Below are positions 48,682-56,625 of a stretch of 64,000 nucleotides of DNA, piece by piece. The translations under genes and the position numbers were made by a program. The stretch's first letter is position 1. Each line of letters opens with the position of its first letter. Location of the stretch: NCBI GenBank assembly GCA_963970005.1, contig CAXAMN010021618.1, forward strand, positions 613,902-677,901, given 5' to 3'. The notes below the pieces were generated by a model. It worked only from the letters and a program-made list of their open reading frames with translations. It was not told the origin of the DNA and searched no databases. This DNA is from Durusdinium trenchii. Taxonomy: Eukaryota > Sar > Dinophyceae > Suessiales > Symbiodiniaceae.

Positions 48682-48862
48682 CCTCATTTCCGCACACATA
48701 ATTCCCCTCAAATCCGCACACAGACTTTTTTATATATTTACCTCAAATGCGCACACATGGTTCGCCTCATCTGCGCACACATCGATTACATTCCTCTTTA
48801 AACAGCCCATGTTACCCCAAACTCAAATGCGCACACATGATTCGCCTCATTTGCGCACACAC
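48682..48862 (+). repeat. six copies of CCTCAWWTGCGCACACA in three pairs
   Basis: Copies start at 48682, 48706, 48741, 48765, 48821 and 48845. Members of each pair are exactly 24 bp apart. Pairs are 59 and 80 bp apart. Linkers differ. The block directly follows the break in the copia RNase H. Confidence 0.8.
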
Positions 48863-48872
48863 CAATTCAGTC

Positions 48873-49021
48873 ATGATGATCTCTTTTTGCTCATTGCTTC
48901 GTTTGATTGACGATGTGTTAATAACGTCCCTCTGGACATTCATCTACATGATGATCTCTTTTTGCTCATTGCTTCCACAGGTTCACGTCACACAGACGCT
49001 CTGCGTTTGATTGATGATGTT
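48873..49021 (+). repeat. direct duplication with a 28-bp interruption
   Basis: A 28-bp word starting atgatgatctctttttgct occurs at 48873-48900 and 48948-48975. The first copy runs straight into gtttgattgacgatgt (48901). The second is separated from its equivalent (49006-49021) by about 30 bp of unrelated sequence. Confidence 0.75.
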
Positions 49022-49057
49022 GGGTTGGGATGGGGGGGTGGGTGGGGGGTGAGGGGT
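49020..49057 (+). other. G-rich tract, possible G-quadruplex
   Basis: Several runs of three to seven G ('gggttgggatgggggggtg', then 'ggtggggggtgaggggt') occur in under 40 bp. This is enough runs for a four-stranded structure on the plus strand. Confidence 0.5.
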
Positions 49058-49196
49058 AAGTTCCCCCAGAAGTGGCAGTTGGATAACTGGACCTGATCGA
49101 AACACCAAGTGAAGTCACACGAGTGCGTTCGGTGTGCGAGCGGCAGCGATGCACACCTTTTCACTGGCTGCGGATGCAGGTATTGGGCTACTAAGT

Positions 49197-49209
49197 CTTG
49201 AGCCAAATG
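49197..49209 (-). other. possible relict of the dinoflagellate spliced leader
   Basis: The minus strand reads CATTTGGCTCAAG. Its last 11 bases equal the 3' end of the conserved dinoflagellate spliced leader (…ATTTTGGCTCAAG), with one T missing further in. Such relics mark mRNAs copied back into the genome. The match is short and the rest of the leader is not present. Confidence 0.3.
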
Positions 49210-49665
49210 AATTAGGTCGAAAGCGGACTGAAGAACTACATACTAATCTATGTACAAGAACAGGCGCTACACACGTATAGCGTAGACACGCCTAGGGGGA
49301 CCTAGGACCCTACCAAACACAAAACAGACACAAATTTTCTTCGTGTCGAAGCTTACGATCGCTAAAGTACAAAAGGTTCGCAAAAGAATGCAAATGAATT
49401 ACAGAAGTTCTGTCTTCGCAGAACTAGACCGTAGATGCCATTCTGGCTCATCTAGGTTGCGTCAGATAATCTTTACAAATCTACGAAAGGCATATTTGCT
49501 GCATCGAACGTTCCGGAATATCGGAATTCTTCTTTTTCAAGTCAAATCTTTAAGTTGAAATCAAATCTATAGGGCCTTTAGTTTGATGTATCTGGGTCAT
49601 TTAAAACGTCATTTAGCTTTCTGGCACTTAGCTGTGGTTAAGCCGGCATATCGGCTTCTCTGAGA

Positions 49666-51100
49666 CTACTTACCAGGTCCTGTATCCTCGGTATCCAGGG
49701 TTCCAAGATGATGAGGAGGAACCTGTATACACCACCATGAGCTTGATGCACCCGAGGACCAGCGGTCCGATGGCTGCCAGGACTGGTCCCAGCCCGCTTG
49801 ACGAGCTTGTTTCTTCTGCCGAGATTGCTCCTTCAAACGTTCAAGTCTTTCGGCATTCTTCTCGCCACGTTTCTCTGCGGATTGCTGGCCACGAACTCTG
49901 ATCTTGTGTCGGCTGGCAGGTGAAAAATTACACTGGAATGGATGGTGATAACCCAAATCACTGCTCTTCAAACACAGATCAAGATGATTCAAATGCTTAA
50001 GGAGCTCGTTAACTTTAATAGTAGTCTCTTTTTGACGAGGAGGCTGTTCATCCAACACGTCCACGATCATCCGGAGTATCGGATGTTCTCGTCCGCAACG
50101 TATGCATGTCCTTGCCGCAATTTAAGGCGATCTGTAACATACAGTCGCAGTCGGCATCCAGACCTTCCAAAGCGGCGAGCTGCTCGCTGGCGAGCTCGCC
50201 TCACGCTTCTTGTTCACCGAAACAAGGATCTGGTCAAGGATGGTGAGGACAGCTCCGGTTCCTGGATCGGCACGTCGATCGCCCCGGAAGTTGCGGTTCT
50301 TGAACTGGTTGGCATCGCACGCGATGACGTCCACCTGGTCTGCCACGGCCGTAATCAAAATCTTCATAATGGCGTTCTTACCGGCCGTAATGCCTTGCTG
50401 AAAGGCATGGGCATTGATGTGAAAAGCGCAAACTCGAAGTTCTGGCACGCGCATGCGCTTGCAGTCGTTCAAACTCCCGGTCCGGAATATCGGACACTCG
50501 TGGAACAATGCCTCTGCATCCACTGGTTCGGCTTCAATGTAAGTGGTGGATGCTTGTGCTACAGCTACACTGTCAGGGCAGACGATCACCTCCATGTTAT
50601 CTGCTGGATCAGCGCCTTCTTCAAGGGCAACACGGAGGTTCTTTCTCACTCCACGGTCATCGGTGATGCCTCCATCTGTTGATTCTTCGACCTTTCCCCA
50701 GATCACGCGGAATGTCGCGGCATGGGCTACCCAGGCAAGGCGTTCGCCTTCGAGCTCGATTCGGCGGATGAGTTCCAATCTTGATGAACCAAGGTTATCG
50801 GTGGAACAAACTGCTGCAATTGCAGGTGATTCGCCATCCGCCACGGCCATGACACATAGGCATTGATATTGGTTAAAAAGCTCTCTGTGTCGCTCGATTC
50901 CGTTGGCCTCGAGAAGGATTGTGAGATGAGCCGTATTCCTGACGAGATAGTGCGGAAGAACGGCGTATTGGTCTGTCTCGACGAGCTCTCTGGATAGTGG
51001 CTGCCTACCGTTGAAATGAGGCGTACGGTTGATATCGCCACCAAAGTTGAGGAGCAAGACGCTGACGTGTTCAGTCGATCGAAGAAGTCTTGCCTCATCG
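49666..51100 (-). pseudogene. EEP-like (endonuclease/exonuclease/phosphatase) domain, split
   Basis: The minus frame 51100-50122 begins VSVLLLNFGGDINRTPHF and contains LTILLEANGIERHRELF (candidate catalytic Glu), CAFHINAHAFQQGITAGKNA (candidate His) and VDVIACDANQFKNRNF (Asp-x-Asn). After a break, the frame at 50070-49666 gives LDLCLKSSDLGYHHPFQCNF, a candidate final Ser-Asp...His. This order and spacing match the EEP fold of AP endonucleases and non-LTR retrotransposon endonucleases, but overall similarity is low and copia elements normally lack it. The C-terminus is basic (RQKKQARQAGWDQ). The preceding Tpt1/zinc-finger ORF is in another frame, with a shift near 51100. Confidence 0.5.
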
Positions 51101-52895
51101 AGATCAAAGAGTCGTAAAAGCAGCTTGGCCGAATAATTGGATATGGTGCCACGTCAGACTGTTCATCCCAGTGTTGGGCAATCGAGGGAATGGTGCGGCT
51201 TCTGTAGGTTGGATGGTTCGTGTAATGGTATTTGCTGACTCCCTCAAGCACAATGCGATCCATCGCTGCGTAACCTGTTGAGCCGCCACCGAGAACAAGA
51301 TTTTTGATTTCTTGCAAACGGTGCAATCGACCGGCATATCGGTCGTCCGGGCGCCAACCCTCGGATTCGGCTGCGAAGGGAATCGTGAAATCGATTTCGG
51401 CTGTGACCTCTTCGCGCTCGTGCTCACCCAGCGGTGCCGGAATATCGGCGTCTGGGACTGTTGAACAGAGATAAATGCTATTGCGTGAGCAATGGTTGCT
51501 GACATCATGGTAGCAGTCAAGGCATGTTCCATGACTACATGCTCTGCAGAAGAAAAGTACGTCAGCGGCGGAGCAGGTAAGGCAGGTCATATTCTCTGGA
51601 CGGTGGAAGTACTTCGTTGGAGTACTCTGTGCCTTCCTTGCGTCGCTAATGACCTCCCGCGCACGGGAGGTCGCACGCTTCTTGGGCCTTGGCTCGATGT
51701 ACTTCGTTTCCGGCATATCGGAAAACGATACTCTGCGGCCAGATGGCGTGCGGGCCATTCCCGGTGTATGGTCAGCCTTCTTAAGGACAGTGCGAGTTGG
51801 CGTGCGTGACCTTGCCCGGGAGGACCAGACCCTTGTACTTGATGCTTCTTCTTTCTTGACTGCTGACGATGCTGAGGCTGCTGCTGAAGGATCGTCCGGC
51901 ATATCGGACTCTTCCTTTTTCACAGTGCCTTTCTTGACCCGGGTTCCTTTCTGGCATGCTTCTGCGAGGTCGTCCACCATGGCTTCATCTAATGTACTTA
52001 TGACCTGAACATCATCATCGTCGTCTGCCGGAATGTCGGCATCGACCTCCATGTCGTCATCATCATCGATATCAATCAGGTCATCTCCCTCTTCCTCAGT
52101 CGTTTCCGACAATGAGCGTTTCTTGAGACGACGCATGTTGGTGGCTTCATCCTTCCAGTCGTCGTCGAGGGAGAGAAAGTTCAGCCATGTCTCAGTGTGG
52201 ATCTTGGACATGCCGTGGAGCTGATGGCGATCAAGTTTCTCCTCGGCCTCATTGCGCCATGCCTCGACCTCGCGAATCTTAATATTCTTAAATGCAAGCC
52301 TCCTTGTTTCAGTCTTGAACTTATCGTGGCCTTTGCCTACCAGCCTCAGTACCTCGCAATAGAGCTGAGAATAAAAACGCAAGTACGGCTCATCGGGGAC
52401 TGACATGGCTGGAGTGGAGTCTGGGACATCCCACAGCTTAGTTGACACACAGCAATTGTTCCAGATGTCCCACGCAAGACTGAAAAGACCGGCCGGAATA
52501 ACGGCCTTGGTCAGAAAGTATCCATTCTTGCTCAGGCTAAAGTCTTCCATGAGCTCTGGATGCTTTTCCAGCGTTGCCTTAGACAAGACGAGTGCCACAT
52601 TGGCCGTTGGTCGAATGTGTTCATAAGAGACCAAAAGTCCGTCGATCGGCAAAAAGCGGTTCATGTTACGTTGCTTATTGCCGGCTGTACTGCCGCCTCC
52701 GGGAAGGAGACCGTACTGCAGAATCGAACGGACGTGGCGATACTCAGTCATGTGAACCAGCGTGTCCGGCATATCGGAGAGCTGGCACTTCGGGATCTTA
52801 AGGCCGGAAATCGGAGCTTCGGCACCTCCCGAATGGCTGGAAACGGCTTGCACAAAAAACATGAGCGGCCCTGAATTGCTTGTACAACTGAGCAA
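51060..52895 (-). pseudogene. Tpt1/KptA-like C-terminal lobe, acidic linker and cysteine finger
   Basis: After about 45 residues the frame reads TLVHMTEYRHVRSILQYGLL then PGG, followed by RPTANVALVLSKATL and LSKNGYFLTKAVIPAGLFS. These match the C-lobe of RNA 2'-phosphotransferase (His-Gly-Thr site, GLxPxGR, strands ending in 'NG..LT..vp..yf'), which removes splice-junction 2'-phosphates from tRNA with NAD+. Gly-Thr is changed to Met-Thr and the residues after GLLPGG differ, so activity is doubtful. Next come an acidic stretch (IDIDDDDDMEVDADIP), a Lys/Ser-rich linker and a cysteine cluster, CLTC...CRAC...CLDCYHDVSNHC, like a B-box or ZZ finger. A further unknown region (LGGGSTGYAAMDRIVLEGV) runs to the frame change near 51100. 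Confidence 0.55.
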
Positions 52896-54016
52896 GCTCT
52901 TTGCGATCCTCGGCCGTCATACCGGCTGGATGGATCCAGTTGCTAGGGTTACTAACAAACCTTTCACCCTTTTGATGATCGGAAGTGCTCAAAATGCCAA
53001 CTTGATACCTGCCTTTCTGATTATACATAATGGTGATGGCAAGCGGCAGCAGCCGGTTTATTCTCTCGACGGAGGCTTCACACCATGGCTGAATCTGGGC
53101 CTTTTGCACGGCCGGGAAGGCAAGGTCTTCCTTGGTTGAGCCCAAACGCTGAGCAACTTCCTAAAACGAGCCCCGGCCATTAGCTCAAAAACGGTGAGCG
53201 ACTGGTCAGCATGTGTCCATCCGGAATGTCGGAGGATCCAGCTTAGCTCACGAGAGATCTTGTCATAGATCTCGCTCTCGTAAATCCTGGTCAAGGCTTC
53301 CTCGCTGAACTTGAAAAAGCCAGACCAAATCATCCACAAACAGTAGACGAAAGCTGAGCTAACACCGTATTCGGGGCGTTCGAATGCAGAGTCCATTGCG
53401 CTAGGGCGAGGACCGGCGTCACGAGAAGTGTCCTTGCTTTTGCCCTTGCCTTGGCCGGAATATCGGCCTTCGGCGTTGCGCGACTCTGGTCTCTTGCCTT
53501 TTCCGCCGGAATGTCGGCGATCGGCAGGCTGGCTTGGGCCACGGCTTGAGGTGCCACGTGCACCGACTTCACTGATCTCATCAATCTGCGTTGCAATAGG
53601 CTTTCCTCCTTGAACCGTAGTATGGAGGCGGTAACCGCGAACATTGGACTGAGTTGGGCGAATGCTTTCGCGGGGTACCAATTCAACTGGTGGCACGCGC
53701 TCTTCACGAGATGGCGAGCGCTTGCCTTTTCCTTTGCCTTTCGATTGATCTCGGCCGGAATGTCGGCCAGTACCTTTACGTCCGGCTTCAGGCGACAAGG
53801 ATGCGCGAACAACATCAATGAAGCGAGTTCCGGATTCTGCATGCGCCGCATCGGGCGGCGAATCGGTCTGACGCGAAAGACTCACACTGCGTCTGGACCG
53901 TAATCCGGTCGTGCAGTGGAGGGCTGGCTCGGTGATCGAGGCCTGGACTTGGCTGCTGGTGTCTGAGAAGGCGCCACTGGAGTCTCGGAAGCAGCTGCGG
54001 GAATCTTGCGGCCCAT
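52798..54016 (-). pseudogene. RS/GK-rich linker and Tpt1-like N-terminal lobe
   Basis: An ATG at 54016 opens a short Pro/Ser-rich frame. Reading then moves to the 54098-53058 frame, with low-complexity GKGKGKRSPSREERVPP and PADRRHSGGKGKRPESR. Near 53260-53170 it reads YDKISRELSWILRHSGWTHA then DQSLTVFELM, matching the first motif of Tpt1/KptA ('S..LS.iLRH...' then 'v.eLl'). Another frame change near 53145 leads to AITIMYNQKGRYQVGILST, plausibly the central 'n.KgRf' strand, ending at about 52798 before the C-lobe in the next entry. The order on the strand (N-lobe, middle, C-lobe) is correct for the family. Introns or frameshifts would be needed to join the parts. Confidence 0.5.
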
Positions 54017-54132
54017 GATGATCACAGAGACTAAATATGCTCAAGCTTGTCTTCGTCCGTAGTAGTGCGCTTGAACCAGAAAATGTAGTCGCAGACACAA
54101 ATTTTCTTGAGACAAAAATTCACAAGAAAATG

Positions 54133-55664
54133 TCATGAAGCATACATGAGTGAATATACACAGTCTGATATATCTTCAGCAAAGAATGTGAGAACAAACT
54201 GTGGATCCGGCAGATTATTAATGACCCACTCAGTTATAAAGGCCTTGTGTTTCACAAGTGTGCGGAAAGGTGGGCGCACATCAACCTGTCGGAGTGTTCC
54301 TGTCTCTATGCTTCTAACAAGTTCATCCGGTTTAGCGGTGTGTTTTGTTAAAGGGTCAGCGAGACAGAATTCACTTGCGACATGACTTAAGTCATCGATG
54401 TTGCCAGTGTTGCTCTCATGTCTGAGCATCTGGATGAGGTGATGTGTTTCCTTTTGCTCTGGGAGATGTGTGGTTTGTGCAGTGGTGACCAGGTTATTTG
54501 CGTCTGTTCTCAGGTGGATAGGAAGCCACTGACATCAGCCCACAGCGCACGAAGGAAAAGACATGTGCCAAAACACCTCATCAGGGCTTGTAGTTCAGCA
54601 ACAGTGGTAGACTGAGTTGTCGTAGTGATCTTATGACTCTCGTAGTCTATAATAGATCCACGTGTAGCTGAGCTATCCTTCTTCTCGGAATATCGAGAGT
54701 TATATGGCTGTCTTTCTTCAGCTAGATAGATGACGTGCGCACGTTGACTGGACTTGTCACTGTTGTTTCGGTACGATGCATCAGGGAAGCCAAGGATGCG
54801 TTGACCGCCCTTGAGAGGCCAGAATCGAGCATCCACATATTGGCTCTTCATTGTACGAACAACCTTGTTGATCTCACGCACGTCACCAATGGTCGGACTC
54901 GAAGCGGCGGACGCACATCTAGAGAACTTGTAACACAAGTGAACCTGCGTTCGACTCTGCAACCAATTGAGCTGGCCTAGAACAGATCGATATGCCGTAT
55001 GCGTCTGAGGATCACAAGCAACATTGTCCTTTAGATGTTTATCAAACTTGATTTCCTCTACAGCATCTACTGCAAGCTTTTGGTCACAAGAGATGTAAGG
55101 TCCTTGCTTGTCATGAGTCTTCCACTTGATACGTTGACCAACAAACATGATGTCATTCTTGTCTTCCGAGCCTACGTTAAAGTCCTTACGAATGCTGGCA
55201 AGCACTTTGTCTGCAAAGACCTTGTCTCCGGCCATGAACAAGTCATCGACATGAAGACAAATGAAACCATGCGGTCTCCGGCCTTGTGCATTGTTCTGTG
55301 CTACGGGATCTAGCAACATGTCGATAGCATCCTGAACAGGATCATTGGACGTACACGTCTTCCGGAATGACTTTGACAACGAGGTGTCCTTGGATGACAT
55401 CTTATCGCCGTACAAAATTTTGGTGCATCGATCAGCTCGAGTTGTTCATCTTCGCTCCTATGTGTGGTGGATATCCGCATTCGGAAGGGATCTGGCTTCA
55501 TCATATGCTTCACCTTGCAAGAAGGCGGTCTTCAGGTCCATATGATATAGATCCCATTGACAGTTAGCTGCAAACTGTGTTGCACATCGAAAACCTGAAC
55601 GACTGGCTGCAGGACTGTCATCACGGGAGGTGCGGTGGATGCCAAGGTGATCATTTTTTTCCAC
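54133..55664 (-). pseudogene. copia reverse transcriptase and RNase H, 5'-truncated
   Basis: Minus frames give, in order: DLYHMDLKTAFLQGEAYDE (55664-55458); GFICLHVDDLFMAGDKVFAD with the catalytic pair of Asp, and VLGQLNWLQSRTQVHLCYKF (55415-54510); ILGFPDASYRNNSDKSSQRA and TTTQSTTVAELQALMRCFGT of RNase H; and, after a break, VASEFCLADPLTKHTAKPDE (54429-54133), the end of RNase H. The upstream RT strand, integrase and gag are missing because the coding sequence stops at the inverted repeat near 55650. Frame changes near 55430 and 54500 make it non-functional. Confidence 0.85.
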
Positions 55665-56290
55665 GAGTACGGACGCCGTGTGGGCGGGGTGCCCAGGTCA
55701 TCATTGAAAGGAATGGAAACACAGCATGCTGATGAGAAAATAACACAAGAACAAAAACCGCAGAAAAACAGCCAGAACCACAACCAAACACCACCCAAGG
55801 CCAGAGGCCGAATCCCCATCGAACAAATAGTGTTTCCTCTGTACTAAGGTGAGACAGGTGAGAACAATAGACTGCATACTATCTAAGGGCCTGAATTCAC
55901 TACGAAGTTTGTCAAATGGGTCAGTGCACGAGCGAAAGAGCAGGCGAAGCCAAACGAGAGAGGCTTCGTGCAAACATCAAAACTGTGACCACACGGCCAC
56001 TGCATCGAGTGGCAAAACATGGTCACATAGCATTTCGCTCAGGGCTCTTCATGACTGTCAGCAGTACTGATTCTTGCCAAAGGAGATCAGTTGTTGCAAT
56101 GCCAAACTTGCCAAGGAAAAATCCCTTTTCGCGGCACAACCTATACAACTGATTGCACCAACGAAGTGAGAGGCGAATCAAAGGCCAGGCGGTGGAGGCA
56201 AAGCGACCGAAAAGGCTTGCTGACGAAGATGCTGCATTGCCTCCCCCAAGGGAGGTCTTCATTGCACCCCTTGGCTCCTAAAAATGTGCC
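55652..56290 (+). repeat. inverted repeat, left arm (about 640 bp)
   Basis: It matches the reverse complement of 58862-59503 along its whole length at roughly 70 percent by eye. Shared blocks include 'ggtgagacaggtgagaacaa', 'gggcctgaattcactacga', 'ggccactgcatcgagtggc', 'caactgattgcac' and 'gggaggtct'. Read on the minus strand it encodes PFNDDLGTPPTRRPYSWKK, the same peptide as the right arm on the plus strand. It joins directly to the truncated copia RT. Confidence 0.8.
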
Positions 56291-56491
56291 AAAGAGGGGT
56301 GAATCTTCTATCCATGACAAGGTGCCCTCGTAAAGACACCCTCTTGTTGCATGCAAGGCCCGTGTGATAGCATGGTACTTGTGCCCTCTTTGTACAAAAG
56401 TGGCAATGGCCTGGCAGCAACAGAGAGTAACTAAGGTTATCCCTGCGCGCCTTCCATCACCATTCGCTACCACCCGCCAACCAGGGACAAG

Positions 56492-56503
56492 GAGCTAAGG
56501 CTC
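56492..56503 (+). repeat. TAAG-loop hairpin, copy 4
   Basis: gagc-TAAG-gctc, perfect 4-bp arms, in 'gggacaaggagctaaggctc'. It lies past the 3' end of the LRR gene at 56626. Confidence 0.6.
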
Positions 56504-56625
56504 TCATCCCGGCGGGCTCACGAGATCGTAGGTGATGAGGGCGAAGATGTGACTTCGGTTGGCCTTTGAGTCGGCTGGCAAGCATTCACTGAGTGGAGGA
56601 GGGGAAGATCTCCACCACTTTGCGA

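Larger units (their letters stand above)
49511..54698. repeat. family of 16 short hairpins with conserved hexaloop and covarying stems
   Basis: Copies (plus strand, arm-loop-arm) are at 49511-49526, 49640-49657, 50068-50085, 50480-50495, 51328-51345, 51436-51449, 51707-51724, 51894-51909, 52026-52041, 52491-52506, 52765-52778, 53220-53233, 53453-53468, 53504-53519, 53753-53768 and 54683-54698. Loops are GAATAT (5), GCATAT (5), GAATGT (4), GAGTAT and GAATAA. The stem next to the loop is CCG/CGG, except TCG/CGA at 54683. Outer bases vary but stay paired: CATCCG/CGGATG, CGACCG/CGGTCG, TTTCCG/CGGAAA, AAGCCG/CGGCTT, GGCCG/CGGCC, CGCCG/CGGCG. On the minus strand, which carries the ORFs, the loop reads AYATKC. 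Shortened relatives may occur at 52804 and 55474. None was seen elsewhere in the window. Confidence 0.9.
49300..55650 (-). mobile_element. degenerate copia-derived element 2 with extra 3' ORFs
   Basis: On the minus strand a 5'-truncated copia RT/RNase H (55664-54133) is followed without a clear boundary by ORFs with an RS/GK-rich linker, a Tpt1-like fold, a cysteine finger and an EEP-like fold, ending about 49666. Gag, protease, integrase and LTRs were not seen. The short hairpin family (49511-54698) spans both the pol part and the extra ORFs, which supports treating them as one unit, although they could be a copia fragment beside an unrelated decayed gene. The lower boundary is uncertain. 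The upper boundary is the inverted repeat at 55652. Confidence 0.6.

Noticed and set aside
48682-48862. CRISPR-like spaced repeats
   Set aside because: The repeats are 17 bp with short and unequal linkers in a eukaryotic genome with no cas-like genes; not a CRISPR array.
52804-55485. Further hexaloop-like hairpins at 52804-52814 and 55474-55485
   Set aside because: Their loops are five and four bases and their stems short; kept out of the family count.
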